This document shows positions 1 through 8,803 of a DNA stretch of 64,000 bases, one piece after another. The stretch is from Cellulomonas fimi. GTDB lineage: Bacteria; Actinomycetota; Actinomycetes; Actinomycetales; Cellulomonadaceae. How positions within the stretch are numbered: the first letter of the stretch is position 1; every line of letters begins with the position of its first letter. Below the pieces are notes generated by a model. It worked only from the letters and a program-made list of their open reading frames with translations, was not told the DNA's origin and searched no databases. The position numbers and the translations under genes are program-made. Location of the stretch: contig NZ_CP110680.1 of NCBI RefSeq assembly GCF_028583725.1, positions 434,001 through 498,000 on the forward strand, written 5' to 3'.

Positions 1-718
1 GCGGCTCGACCCACACGCGGACCGGCTGGCGCGTCGCGGCCCGGACCTCGAGCCGCTCGACCCGTCGGGCGATCTCCGCCTGGAGGCGCGACACCCGCTC
101 CTCGAGCGGGTCCTGCCGTCGGGACAGCACCGCGAACACGCCGCCACCGAGCGTCGCCATCGGGTGCCCCTCGCCGAACGTCGCGGTCATCGCCGCACCG
201 ACCGCCGCCGACCGGGCTGCGCGCGAGAACGGGTCCACCGCGCCCGCGGCGACGTCGACCAGCACGAGGTGATGCGACTCGTGCGCCGGGAGGGCCGCAC
301 GGTCGCCGTCCTGGTAGGTCTCCGCGAGCCGCACGGCGAGGTACTGCCGCGTCGGGAGGCCGGACTCCGGGTCAAGCGACGTGCCGACCGCGACGGCCGC
401 CGCCTGGGCGTCCGCCCACCCGTCGCACAGCGCGCGCACCGCGAGCAGCGGGGGCTGGGCCACGCCACGCGAGCGGTACAGGCACGCGAGGTCGTCGATC
501 GTCTCCGCGATGCCGACGCCGTCGTGGCCCCGGGCGCGTCCGAGCTCGGCCGCGGCGAGCGTGGGGTCGCGGTCGCCGAGAACCGCGCCGGCCAGGTCGT
601 CGACCGCGGGGTGGTACCAGTCCGCGGGGCGCAGCCAGACCGAGCCGAGGCTCTCGTGCCGCCAGCGCTCGCGCAGCGCCACGCCCGCGGCGTCGTCCCT
701 GCCGATGTCTGTCGTCAC
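1..718 (-). CDS. Degenerate GGDEF-like protein, C-terminus cut by window edge
   Basis: The frame opens at GTG 718 and runs off the left edge without a stop, giving at least 239 residues. Residues about 118-130 read like the start of a GGDEF domain (SLDPESGLPTRQYLAVRL resembles the usual DxLTGLPNR motif). About 70 residues later the sequence LGGGVFAVL stands where an active cyclase has GGDEF, so the catalytic signature is missing. I infer a diguanylate-cyclase fold that has lost activity and may bind a nucleotide or a partner. It is divergent from the giant sigma factor at 923, with about 200 bp between them, so the two may be co-regulated. The function is not established. Confidence 0.6.
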   Translation of the reverse strand, partial: MTTDIGRDDAAGVALRERWRHESLGSVWLRPADWYHPAVDDLAGAVLGDRDPTLAAAELGRARGHDGVGIAETIDDLACLYRSRGVAQPPLLAVRALCDGWADAQAAAVAVGTSLDPESGLPTRQYLAVRLAETYQDGDRAALPAHESHHLVLVDVAAGAVDPFSRAARSAAVGAAMTATFGEGHPMATLGGGVFAVLSRRQDPLEERVSRLQAEIARRVERLEVRAATRQPVRVWVEP

Positions 719-922
719 GCCTGATGAGAGGGAGCCGCCCGCCTGCGGTGACGCGAGATGCGGAACTTTTCACCCACGCGATCGAGCGCTTTCCCCGTCG
801 CTCGCCGCCCGGAACCGCCGGACAATCACGTACGTTGCAATTGGGCGATTGCGGTCTGGACACCCGATCCATCCGTTGTGGCAGGCTGTGCGCTCGACGA
901 AGAACGCTGACGGGAGCAGGTC

Positions 923-3900
923 GTGGTGGCAAGCACGCGGCTCGGTGACGGCGTCACAGGGGACGCCGAGCTGATCGCTGCCGTGCGCACGGGTGACGCC
1001 GAGGCCTTCGGCGCCCTCTACGAGCGTCACGCGGGCGCCGCGTTCGTCGTCGCCCGCCAGTACACCGACTCGCACGCCGACGCCGACGACGTCGTCGCCG
1101 ACGCGTTCACCGCCGTGCACGGTGCGCTGCAGCGCGGCAACGGCCCCGAGTCCGCGTTCCGCGCCTACCTCTTCACCGTCGTGCGACGCACCGCCGCCGA
1201 TCGCCGGGAGAAGGCCCGGCGGGTGCAGCCGACGGACGACCTCGCGACCCTCGAACGCGGCACCGCATGGGCCGGCACCGCGGAGGAGCCCGCGCTCGAG
1301 GGGTTCGAGCGCGGCGTCGTGTCGCGGGCCTTCCACTCCCTGCCGGAGCGCTGGCAGGCCGTCCTGTGGCACTCCGAGGTCGAGGGGCTCTCGCCCGCCG
1401 AGATCGCCCCCGTCCTCGGCCTCACCGCCAACGGCGTCGCCGCGCTCGCCTACCGCGCGCGCGAGGGGCTGCGGCAGGCCTACCTCCAGCAGCACCTCCA
1501 GGACCCGCTCGACGAGGGCTGCCGCACCGTCTCGGGGAAGCTCGGCGCCTACGTGCGCGGCGGGCTCGGCACACGCGAGAACGCGCAGGTCGAGAAGCAT
1601 CTCGACGGGTGCGGCGACTGCCGGGCGCTCGTCCTCGAGCTCGGCGACGTCAACCACGGCATGCGGGCCGTCGTCGCACCGCTCGTTCTCGGCGTCGTCG
1701 GGCTCGGCGCCCTCGCCCACGTGCTCCCGGTCGGCGGCGGGATCGCCGCCGGGGCGGCCGCGCTCAGCGGAGGCGCCGGTGCCGGGGCCGCGGGCGGTGC
1801 CGGCGGTGCGGCCGGTGGTGCCGGCGGCGTCGCGGCCGGGGCGGGAGCCGCCACCGGGACCACCGCCGTCGTCGGGGCGACCGCGGGCACGGCCGCCACG
1901 GGCGGCGTCGCCGCCCTCCTGTCGTCGATCCCGCTCGGCGCCGTCGCCGTCGCGGCCGGCTCCGTCGCGGTCGCCGCGATCGCCGCCGTCGGGATCTACG
2001 GGCTCACCCGCGGCACCGACCCGGAGGCGCTGCCCGCCCCCTCGGTGTCCGTCCCCGCCGAGACCCCCACGCCCACCCCCGGCACCGACACCACCCCGGC
2101 GCCCACGCCGACCCCGACGCCGTCACCCACCGACGTCCCCGACCTCGACGAGTCCGGGGCGCTGCTCGCGGACGAGCAGCAGGACGGGACGCCACGCGTG
2201 CGGACCGGGCCGCGCACCACGACCGACGAGCAGACGCCCGACGGTGAGACCACCCCGCCGCCGCCCGCCCCCGCGGACGTCGACGTCGTGCTGCCCGAGG
2301 GCGGGCTCGTCCTCTCGGCGGGGATCGCCGGCCAGGAGCTCGCGTTCGGCGTGCAGAACACCGGCGGCACCGTCGCGACCGACCTCGTCGCCGAGGTCAC
2401 CCTGCCGGTCGGGGTGTCCGTCGACGGGATCGCCGACGCCGCGCTCGCGGGTCTCGCGCCCGGCCGGTTCGCCGTCACGACGGCCGCGGGCTGGGTGTGC
2501 GCCGACGGGACCGGCACCGGCGTCGTCCGCTGCACCCTCGCGACGCTCCCGCCGTCGTCCGTCGCCCGGCTCGTCCTGAGCGTCTCGATCGACGAGGCGT
2601 ACGACGGCGTGGACGCCGCCGTCGGGCTGCGCGTCGCGGGTGGCGGCATCCAGTACCGCCCCGCGCCCTTCCCGCTGCGCATCCAGGCGGCGCCCGCGCG
2701 GCTCGCGCTACGCAGCACCCCCGCGTCGCTCGCGCTGCTGTCCGGTCGCCCGACGCAGGTCGACCTCGACCTCGCGAACGTCGGGGGCTCGCCCGTCGGG
2801 CCGACCCCCGCGACGGCCACGCTGCAGCTCCCGGCCGGCGTGACCTGGGCACCCGTCGACGGCAGCGCGTGGGAGTGCGCCGACGGCGCCGCCGGCGTGA
2901 CGTGCCGGACCGACCGGATCGCGCCGCGGACCGCCGCGCCCCTGTCCCTGCTCCTCACCGCGGACGAGCCGGGGGCCGTCGGCGCCCGCACCCTCGGGCT
3001 CGACCTGCGCCCCACCGGCGTCCGGGCGCCCGAGCACCTCGAGCTCGGCTTCACGGTCCAGCGCCCGACACGCCTCGGGCTCACCGGCGACGTCGGGACG
3101 ACGCTGGCCCGCGGGCGTGCGTCGAGCGTCGCGCTCGCGGTCTCCAACCTGGGCGACGTCCAGGCACCCGGTCTCGTCGCCCGCCTGACGCGGCCCGCCG
3201 GCGCGGCGTGGCCCGCGACCCCCGTCGACGGCTGGACCTGCGACCCGACCGACACCGTCGAGATCACCTGCACGCACGACGTCCTGCCCGGCGGCGGGAC
3301 CGTCCCGCTCACCGCGCACCTCGACGCCCTGCCGGGTGCCGTCGGCGGGCTCGGCGACCTCGTCGTCCGCGTCGACGCGCCCGGGGCCGACGCCGCGCAG
3401 GAGCACCGCGTCGCCGTCAGCGCGACCGCGCCCGTCCTCACCGTCACGCCGCCCGTCGTCACCCTCACGGACTCGTCGCGGACCGGCACCGTCTCCTTCG
3501 CGGTCAGCGCCGCGGGCGGGGACACGGCCGCGGACGCCGACGACGTCGTCGCGACCCTCACCCTCCCGGCGGCCTTCACCGTCGACACCGAGGGCGGCGG
3601 CCCGACGACCGACAACTGCGTCGCCCTCGACGCGCGCCGGTTCCGCTGCGACGTCGGCGCGATCGCCGCGGGCGGCGCGTCCGAGGTGCTCGTCAACGTC
3701 CGCTGGTCCGGCAGCGCGCGCGGGGCCTTCGTGGCCGCCGCGACCGGCCCCGGCGCCGCCCCCGTGAGCGCGGCGACCGACGTCAGCACCTCGTCGGCCG
3801 GGCTCAGCCCGCGCGGCCGGTTCGAGGGCGGCTGGTCCGTCACCGAGGTCGGCGCACCGCTGCTCACCTGCCGCACCACGCTCACGACGTGCCTGCCCGC

Positions 3901-4777
3901 GCTGCAGAACGGCGACCGCGACAACAACAGCTTCGACATGGTCGAGCTCGACGAGGCCCCCGACCTGCCCGACGCGAACGGCACCCGTCCCGCCGTCCGG
4001 ACGTCGTCGTCGACCCAGCTCGACGTTCCCGCCGGACGCCAGATCGCCTTCGCCGGTCTCTACTGGTCCGCGAACATCGGCCCCGGTGACACCTGGAGCG
4101 GCGACCCCGCCGTCGTCCGGTTCCGCGGTCCGACCACGCCCTACCAGACGCTGCGCGCCGCCGACGGCGACGTCGACCGCGTCTCCGACAACGCCGGCCG
4201 GTCCTACTACCAAGCGTTCGTCGACGTCACGAGCCTCGTCGCCGCAGAGGGCGGCGGCACCTGGTCCGTCGCCGACGTCGCCGTCCGCGCGAGCAGCAAG
4301 GACCCCAACCGGTCCTACTACGCGGGCTGGTCGCTCGTCGTCGTCTACGCCGACCCGTCCAGCGACTCCACCGTCACCGTGTACGACGGCGCCGCATGGA
4401 TCGGAACCTCCGCCGCTCCGCCCGTCTTCGAGTTCGCCGCCGAGGCCGGGACCAGCGCGCGCCTCGGTGTCGTCGCCTGGGAGGGTGACCGCACCGCCGT
4501 CGGCGACCGTCTGCTGCTCGACGGCAACCGCCCGCTCGTGCCCGTCCGGTGGGACGGCAGCACGCCCGGCTCGGGCGCCGGCAACGCCTTCGACTCGACC
4601 GCGCACGGGTGGAGGTGGCCGAACTCGCTCGGCCTCGACGCCAAGGCGTTCGCGCCCGTGCGGCTGTCCGGCGACGTCTCCTCGCTGTCCGCGACGACGA
4701 GCGGCGACCAGTACCTGATCGGCGTCGTGACCCTGCGCACCGAGCCCGTCGTCGCCTCGGAGCGCGCGGCGGGCTGA
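923..4777 (+). CDS. ECF sigma factor fused to zinc-finger, membrane and large Ig-like ectodomain
   Basis: The protein has 1284 residues, against about 200 for an ordinary ECF sigma factor. Residues 15-95 form sigma region 2 and 125-190 region 4 with its helix-turn-helix. Residues 200-233 look like a zinc anti-sigma module: C200, then H226-x3-C230-x2-C233. Hydrophobic stretches follow at about 248-268 and 336-360, separated by a Gly/Ala-rich run. Then come a Pro/Thr linker (about 370-455), several Ig-like DUF11-type repeats each carrying a Cys pair, and an unrecognised C-terminal domain from about residue 970. The start is GTG with GGGAGCAGG just upstream. A GGAAC box at 811 with GTT at 834 could be a self-regulated ECF promoter, but the 18-nt spacing is loose. 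I infer a sigma factor tethered to the membrane by its own sensor. Fused ECF types are known in Actinobacteria, but this ectodomain is unusual. Confidence 0.85.
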   Translation: MVASTRLGDGVTGDAELIAAVRTGDAEAFGALYERHAGAAFVVARQYTDSHADADDVVADAFTAVHGALQRGNGPESAFRAYLFTVVRRTAADRREKARRVQPTDDLATLERGTAWAGTAEEPALEGFERGVVSRAFHSLPERWQAVLWHSEVEGLSPAEIAPVLGLTANGVAALAYRAREGLRQAYLQQHLQDPLDEGCRTVSGKLGAYVRGGLGTRENAQVEKHLDGCGDCRALVLELGDVNHGMRAVVAPLVLGVVGLGALAHVLPVGGGIAAGAAALSGGAGAGAAGGAGGAAGGAGGVAAGAGAATGTTAVVGATAGTAATGGVAALLSSIPLGAVAVAAGSVAVAAIAAVGIYGLTRGTDPEALPAPSVSVPAETPTPTPGTDTTPAPTPTPTPSPTDVPDLDESGALLADEQQDGTPRVRTGPRTTTDEQTPDGETTPPPPAPADVDVVLPEGGLVLSAGIAGQELAFGVQNTGGTVATDLVAEVTLPVGVSVDGIADAALAGLAPGRFAVTTAAGWVCADGTGTGVVRCTLATLPPSSVARLVLSVSIDEAYDGVDAAVGLRVAGGGIQYRPAPFPLRIQAAPARLALRSTPASLALLSGRPTQVDLDLANVGGSPVGPTPATATLQLPAGVTWAPVDGSAWECADGAAGVTCRTDRIAPRTAAPLSLLLTADEPGAVGARTLGLDLRPTGVRAPEHLELGFTVQRPTRLGLTGDVGTTLARGRASSVALAVSNLGDVQAPGLVARLTRPAGAAWPATPVDGWTCDPTDTVEITCTHDVLPGGGTVPLTAHLDALPGAVGGLGDLVVRVDAPGADAAQEHRVAVSATAPVLTVTPPVVTLTDSSRTGTVSFAVSAAGGDTAADADDVVATLTLPAAFTVDTEGGGPTTDNCVALDARRFRCDVGAIAAGGASEVLVNVRWSGSARGAFVAAATGPGAAPVSAATDVSTSSAGLSPRGRFEGGWSVTEVGAPLLTCRTTLTTCLPALQNGDRDNNSFDMVELDEAPDLPDANGTRPAVRTSSSTQLDVPAGRQIAFAGLYWSANIGPGDTWSGDPAVVRFRGPTTPYQTLRAADGDVDRVSDNAGRSYYQAFVDVTSLVAAEGGGTWSVADVAVRASSKDPNRSYYAGWSLVVVYADPSSDSTVTVYDGAAWIGTSAAPPVFEFAAEAGTSARLGVVAWEGDRTAVGDRLLLDGNRPLVPVRWDGSTPGSGAGNAFDSTAHGWRWPNSLGLDAKAFAPVRLSGDVSSLSATTSGDQYLIGVVTLRTEPVVASERAAG

Positions 4778-4924
4778 CCGGCCCGGCGCCGGGCCGACCG
4801 GCCCGCTCGTGGGTCCGTGCCCACCCTGCCCGGGGTCGGCGCCGCGCCGTCGCGCGCTGCCGGTCGCGGCCGAGCTGCCGGTGCCGTTCGTGGCCGGGCG
4901 GCGGTCGCCCTGGCCGTGAGCGGG

Positions 4925-5590
4925 TCAGTCGGCGGGCTCGACGACCGCGGCGACCGCGGCCTCGACCGGCACGACGCCCTCCGTGAGCTCCAGGACGAGT
5001 CCCGCGGTGAGCGGCGCGTGCAGGACCGCCGCAAGCACTTCCGCGACGTCGGCGCGCGGGATCGAACCCCGCGGCACGTGCGCGTCGAGCCGGACATGCC
5101 CCTGCGCGTCGTCGTCGGTGAGCCCGCCGGGCCGCACGATCGTCCAGTCGAGGTCGCGGGACCGCAGGTCCTCCTCGCTCGCCGCCTTCGCGCGCAGGTA
5201 CGCGGCGAACACGTCGTCCGTGCCGTCCGGCGGCTCCGACGTCGCCCCCATCGACGACACCAGGACGTACCGGCGCACGCCCGCGAGCTCGGCGCCGTCC
5301 GCCAGCAGCGCGGCCGCGGCCCGGTCGACCGTGTCCTTGCGCTCGACGCCGCTGCCCGGGCCCGCGCCCGCCGCGAACACCACCGCGTCCGCGCCCGCGA
5401 CCGCCTCGGCGACGTCGCGCGCGTTGGACCGCTCCAGGTCGAGGACCACCGCCTCCGCGCCGTCGTCCGTCACGTCCTGGACGTGCCCGAGCTGCCGCAC
5501 CAGTGCGACGGGGACGTCGCCCCGCGCCGCGAGCGCGCGCGACAGATGGCGCGCGACCTTCCCGTGACCGCCGGCGATCGCGATGCGCAT
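4925..5590 (-). CDS. NAD(P)-binding atypical short-chain dehydrogenase/epimerase-like protein
   Basis: This 221-residue protein starts MRIAIAGGHGKVARHLSRAL, a Rossmann GxxGxxA nucleotide-binding loop at residues 7-13. VVFAAGAGPGSG in the middle and a conserved YVLVSSMGA strand match the NmrA/YwnB-like branch of the extended SDR superfamily. The Tyr-x3-Lys catalytic pair of classical SDRs is not evident, so it may be a redox sensor or a reductase of unknown substrate. It stands alone, 147 bp after the sigma factor stop on the opposite strand. The family assignment is sound; the substrate is unknown. Confidence 0.8.
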   Translation of the reverse strand: MRIAIAGGHGKVARHLSRALAARGDVPVALVRQLGHVQDVTDDGAEAVVLDLERSNARDVAEAVAGADAVVFAAGAGPGSGVERKDTVDRAAAALLADGAELAGVRRYVLVSSMGATSEPPDGTDDVFAAYLRAKAASEEDLRSRDLDWTIVRPGGLTDDDAQGHVRLDAHVPRGSIPRADVAEVLAAVLHAPLTAGLVLELTEGVVPVEAAVAAVVEPAD

Positions 5591-5821
5591 GCCCTCGACG
5601 GTAAGGCGGGCCCGTCGCGGCGGCGACCCGAGCCGGCGCGCCGCCGGGGTGTCGCGCTGCCGGACCTCCCTGGTCCCCCAGACCGGTGGTCGGCCCGGCA
5701 GCGCGGGCGTCGACCGCGTCCCCCGAGCCGTCGACGACGCGCGATGCTGGCACCCGGCGCGGGTGGGTCCAAGAGGCAGCGGCGAGCGTCTCAGGATGCG
5801 GAGCGGCCGCCTGCCTCCGGG

Positions 5822-6457
5822 TCAGACGATGCCGTAGAGGCGGTCGCCCGCGTCGCCGAGGCCGGGGACGATGTACGCCTTGTCGTTGAGCCGCTCGTCG
5901 ACGGCCGCCACGACGATCTTCACGTCGGCGCGGTCGCCCACGAAGTCCTCGACGACCTTGAGCCCCTCGGGCGCGGCCAGCAGGCACACCGCGGTGACGT
6001 CGCGCGCGCCGCGGGCGAGCAGGTAGTCGATGGCCGCGACGAGCGTGCCGCCGGTCGCGAGCATCGGGTCGAGCAGGAAGCACTGGCGGCCGGACACGTC
6101 GTCGGGCAGCCGGTTCGCGTACGTGACCGCCTCGAGCGTCTCCTCGTCGCGCTGCATCCCGAGGAACCCGACCTCCGCGGTCGGCAGCAGCCGCGTCATG
6201 CCGTCCAGCATCCCGAGGCCCGCGCGCAGGATCGGCACGACCAGCGGCCGCGGGTCGGCGAGCTTCACGCCCGTCGCGGTCGTCACGGGCGTCTCGATCT
6301 CGACCGTGTCGACGTGCACGTCCCGCGTCGCCTCGTACGCGAGGAGCGTGACGAGCTCGTCGACGAGCAGCCGGAAGGTCGGCGACGGCGTGCCCTTGTC
6401 CCGCAGGACCGTGAGCTTGTGGGCGACGAGCGGGTGGTCCGCGACGTGCAGGCGCAT
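5822..6457 (-). CDS. upp: Uracil phosphoribosyltransferase
   Basis: The protein (211 residues, normal for the family) converts uracil and PRPP to UMP in pyrimidine salvage. The PRPP-binding loop DPMLATGGT is at residues 130-138, and the uracil-binding C-terminus [15 protein letters not shown] is intact. I chose ATG 6457 ([11 protein letters not shown]) over GTG 6463 because a GTAGG Shine-Dalgarno lies 8 nt upstream of the ATG and homologues begin at this point. It is divergent from tadA by about 80 bp. A uracil permease gene elsewhere in the window (37338) would supply the substrate. Confidence 0.95.
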   Translation of the reverse strand: MRLHVADHPLVAHKLTVLRDKGTPSPTFRLLVDELVTLLAYEATRDVHVDTVEIETPVTTATGVKLADPRPLVVPILRAGLGMLDGMTRLLPTAEVGFLGMQRDEETLEAVTYANRLPDDVSGRQCFLLDPMLATGGTLVAAIDYLLARGARDVTAVCLLAAPEGLKVVEDFVGDRADVKIVVAAVDERLNDKAYIVPGLGDAGDRLYGIV

Positions 6458-6539
6458 GCGCACAACCTACCGGCAGTCCCACCAGGTGGACGTGGCGTAG
6501 GTCCCCGCGGTGGGCGTGTGCTGCGTCATCATGGCGGGC

Positions 6540-7037
6540 ATGACGGACGGTCCCCGCCGGGCGGTGCAGCCCGCCGACGCGTGGGCGATGGGCCTGGCGC
6601 TCGACGAGGCCCGCCGCGCGGTCGCGACCGGCGACGTGCCCGTCGGTGCCGTGGTCGTCGGCCCCGATGGCGACGTGGTCGCGCGCGGCCGCAACGTGCG
6701 CGAGGCCACCGGCGACCCGACCGGGCACGCCGAGGTCGTCGCGCTCCGCGCCGCGTCCGACCGGCTGGGGCGGTGGCGGCTCGACGACTGCACGCTCGTC
6801 GTGACGCTGGAGCCGTGCCTCATGTGCGCGGGGGCTCTGGTGCTGGCGCGGGTCGCGCGGCTGGTGCTCGGTGCGTGGGACCCGAAGGCCGGCGCGTGCG
6901 GGTCGCAGTGGGACGTCGTCCGCGACCGCCGCCTCAACCACCGCGTCGAGGTCGTCGGGGGAGTGCGCGCCGACGAGTGCGGGCTCCTCCTCCAGCGCTT
7001 CTTCGAGACCCACCGCGACGGCGTCCCGCGCCTCTGA
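6540..7037 (+). CDS. tadA: tRNA adenosine(34) deaminase
   Basis: This is a 165-residue cytidine/adenosine deaminase fold. The zinc ligands and catalytic Glu are visible as HAE (63-65) and PCLMC (92-96), the TadA arrangement. TadA converts A34 of tRNA-Arg(ACG) to inosine. ATG 6531 and GTG 6510 are also in frame; 6540 gives the usual N-terminal length. The spacing from upp suggests divergent promoters rather than an operon. Confidence 0.93.
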   Translation: MTDGPRRAVQPADAWAMGLALDEARRAVATGDVPVGAVVVGPDGDVVARGRNVREATGDPTGHAEVVALRAASDRLGRWRLDDCTLVVTLEPCLMCAGALVLARVARLVLGAWDPKAGACGSQWDVVRDRRLNHRVEVVGGVRADECGLLLQRFFETHRDGVPRL

Positions 7038-7196
7038 CCGGCGCGCGGAACCGTCGACCTTCGAGCGGTGGCTCGCTGCCCCGCCGCGTTCGGTCCGCGC
7101 CTCGGCAGCGTCGACCCGGGCCTCGGTACCGCTTCCGGCGGCTGTCCGGTCACCATGCCCGGCTGGACGGCGACGGGCACCGTCGCGCGGTTCTCG

Positions 7197-8039
7197 TCAG
7201 AGACTCTGCGCGAGCGTCGTCAACGTCTCGGAGGTCCCCGCGTGCAGGGTGACCGTCGCGTGGCGGTCGCCGCGGGTCGTGCCGCGGTTGACGATCACGA
7301 CCGGCTTGCCCGTCTGGGCCGCGTGCCGCACGAACCGCAGGCCGGACTGGACCTGGAGCGACGACCCGGCGACCAGGAGCGCGTCACCGTCGTCGACCAT
7401 CGCGTAGGCCCGCTCCACCCGCTCCCGGGGGACCGTCTCGCCGAAGTAGACGATGTCCGGCTTGAGCATCCCGCCGCACACCGCGCAGTCCGCCACGACG
7501 AAGTGACTGGTCCGCTCGACGACCGCGTCCGCGTCGGGCGCGATCTCGACGTCGGCGACCTCGTCGGCGAAGTGTGGGTTGAGGTCCTCCAGCCGCTGCG
7601 CGAGCTCCGTGCGCGAGATGACGTGGTGGCAGCTCAGGCAGACCACCCGGTCGTAGCGCCCGTGCAGGTCGATGACGTTCCGCGAGCCCGCGGCCTCGTG
7701 CAGGAGGTCGACGTTCTGCGTGATGACGCCTCGAACGGTGCCGTTGCTCTCCATCTGCGCGAGCGCCAGGTGACCGGCGTTCGGCTGCGTGCGGCCCACG
7801 TGCCGCCAGCCGACGTGATTCCGGGCCCAGTAGTGCCGGCGGAACCGCTCGTCGCCCGTGAACTGCTGGAACGTCATCGGCGTGCGCGGCGGCGAGTCCG
7901 GGCCGCGGTAGTCGGGGATCCCCGAGTCCGTCGAGACGCCCGCCCCGGTCAGCACCGCGAGGCGCCGGCCGCGCAGCACGTCGACCACGTCGGCCAGGGT
8001 GCCCGCGGGGTCGAGGACGGCATCGCTCACGTCTCCCAC
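7197..8039 (-). CDS. cobB: Sir2-family NAD-dependent protein deacylase
   Basis: The protein has 280 residues. It shows the sirtuin NAD-binding motif TGAGVSTDSGIPDYRG (31-46), TQNVD (109-112), catalytic His in DLHGRY (H127), and two Cys pairs (CLSC at 135-138 and CAVC later) for the structural zinc. It should remove acyl groups from lysines using NAD. The start is uncertain between GTG 8039 and GTG 8030. It lies convergent with tadA and divergent from the tRNA-Ser gene, whose 5' end is only 67 bp away. Confidence 0.92.
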   Translation of the reverse strand: MGDVSDAVLDPAGTLADVVDVLRGRRLAVLTGAGVSTDSGIPDYRGPDSPPRTPMTFQQFTGDERFRRHYWARNHVGWRHVGRTQPNAGHLALAQMESNGTVRGVITQNVDLLHEAAGSRNVIDLHGRYDRVVCLSCHHVISRTELAQRLEDLNPHFADEVADVEIAPDADAVVERTSHFVVADCAVCGGMLKPDIVYFGETVPRERVERAYAMVDDGDALLVAGSSLQVQSGLRFVRHAAQTGKPVVIVNRGTTRGDRHATVTLHAGTSETLTTLAQSL

Positions 8040-8106
8040 CGTAAGCGCCCGGTTGGCGAGGGGCCGATTCGGAGCATCGGCCCCGACCGGGTACTCTTCT
8101 CCGCGA

Positions 8107-8196
8107 GGTAGCGTGTCCGAGCGGCCTAAGGAGCACGCCTCGAAAGCGTGTGTGGGTGAAAGTCCACCGTGGGTTCAAATCCCACCGCTACCGCCA
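8107..8196 (+). tRNA. tRNA-Ser (anticodon CGA)
   Basis: The acceptor arm GGTAGCG (8107-8113) pairs with CGCTACC (8186-8192), followed by a G discriminator and an encoded CCA (8194-8196). The anticodon stem CACGC/GCGTG encloses the loop CTCGAAA with CGA at 8141-8143. The T loop TTCAAAT is normal, and the long variable arm is typical of a class II (Ser) tRNA. Confidence 0.97.
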
Positions 8197-8199
8197 GTC

Positions 8200-8241
8200 G
8201 AAGGGTCCCACCCGCAGCAGCATGCGGATGTGGGGCCCTTC
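8200..8241. terminator. Terminator hairpin after tRNA-Ser
   Basis: GAAGGGTCCCAC (8200-8211) pairs with GTGGGGCCCTTC (8230-8241), a 12-bp stem with one G-U pair. It sits between the tRNA 3' end and the stop of the convergent lipoprotein gene at 8267, so it may serve both. There is no real T tract, which is normal at this GC content. Confidence 0.7.
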
Positions 8242-8266
8242 GTCGTTCCCGGCACATGCTGAGCGC

Positions 8267-8803
8267 TCAGTCGGGGAGAGCGGGGACCTCTTCCCCTTCG
8301 CACGCCCACGGCAGCATCGAGACGAGCAGGTTCGAGACGTCGGTCAGCCCGTCGCGCCCGTCGACCGGTCCGACGAGCCCGACCCTCAGGATGTTGTCCC
8401 CGCACTGCCACGTCGCGACGCTCGAGCCTTCGGCGTGCTCGGCCCAGCCTTCCCCGTCGGCATCGGCGGAGATCGGCACGGCACCGCGACCTGTCCGCAC
8501 GTCCTGCGGGCTCGGGCCGCTGCCCGGGCCGCCGTAGGTGACCATCAGTCGCGCGTCGTCGCCGCGCTCGGCAAAGCACTGGAAGGTCGCGTGGCCCAGC
8601 CCGGGTTCCCAGGAGTTGGTCGTCTCGACCTCGGCCGGGCCGCCGAGGGCGAGCTCGACGCCGGTCTGCGGGACCCCGGGGCAGATCCAGGGGGCTTCGG
8701 CGAGCGTGGGTACGGGCGAGTCGTCCGGGGTGCTGCATCCGGCCAGCAGAGCCAGCAGGGCCAGCGCGCCGGCGCCCGTCAGGGCCGCACGGGTGTTCCT
8801 CAC
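8267..8803 (-). CDS. Secreted lipoprotein of unknown function
   Basis: This 178-residue protein has a lipoprotein signal: hydrophobic residues 8-21, lipobox LLAGC with Cys23, then a short Ser/Pro/Asp spacer. Four more Cys residues in the exported part (WICPG, FQCFAE, WQCGD, PWACEG) could form two disulphides, a pattern like DUF3558-type actinobacterial lipoproteins, though I cannot confirm the family. Its GTG start overlaps the stop of the preceding gene (GTGA), so translation is coupled. It is the last gene of a three-gene operon. Confidence 0.75.
   Translation of the reverse strand: MRNTRAALTGAGALALLALLAGCSTPDDSPVPTLAEAPWICPGVPQTGVELALGGPAEVETTNSWEPGLGHATFQCFAERGDDARLMVTYGGPGSGPSPQDVRTGRGAVPISADADGEGWAEHAEGSSVATWQCGDNILRVGLVGPVDGRDGLTDVSNLLVSMLPWACEGEEVPALPD

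Noticed and set aside
811..836. ECF-type promoter GGAAC/GTT upstream of the sigma fusion
   Set aside because: The 18-nt spacing is longer than the usual 16-17 and no second example in the window supports it; noted only as a possibility.
1749..1930. Gly/Ala-rich run in the sigma fusion as a separate functional domain
   Set aside because: It looks like a flexible or weakly hydrophobic linker between two possible membrane helices; no motif supports a domain.
4374..7013. Very long open frames antisense to known genes (for example 879 codons on the minus strand)
   Set aside because: At this GC content stops are rare in shadow frames. The translations are Arg/Ala/Pro-rich without motifs, and real genes with clear families occupy the other strand.
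8107..8241. tRNA-Ser as integration site of a mobile element
   Set aside because: No repeat of the tRNA 3' end, integrase or phage gene is seen downstream; a normal terminator follows directly.
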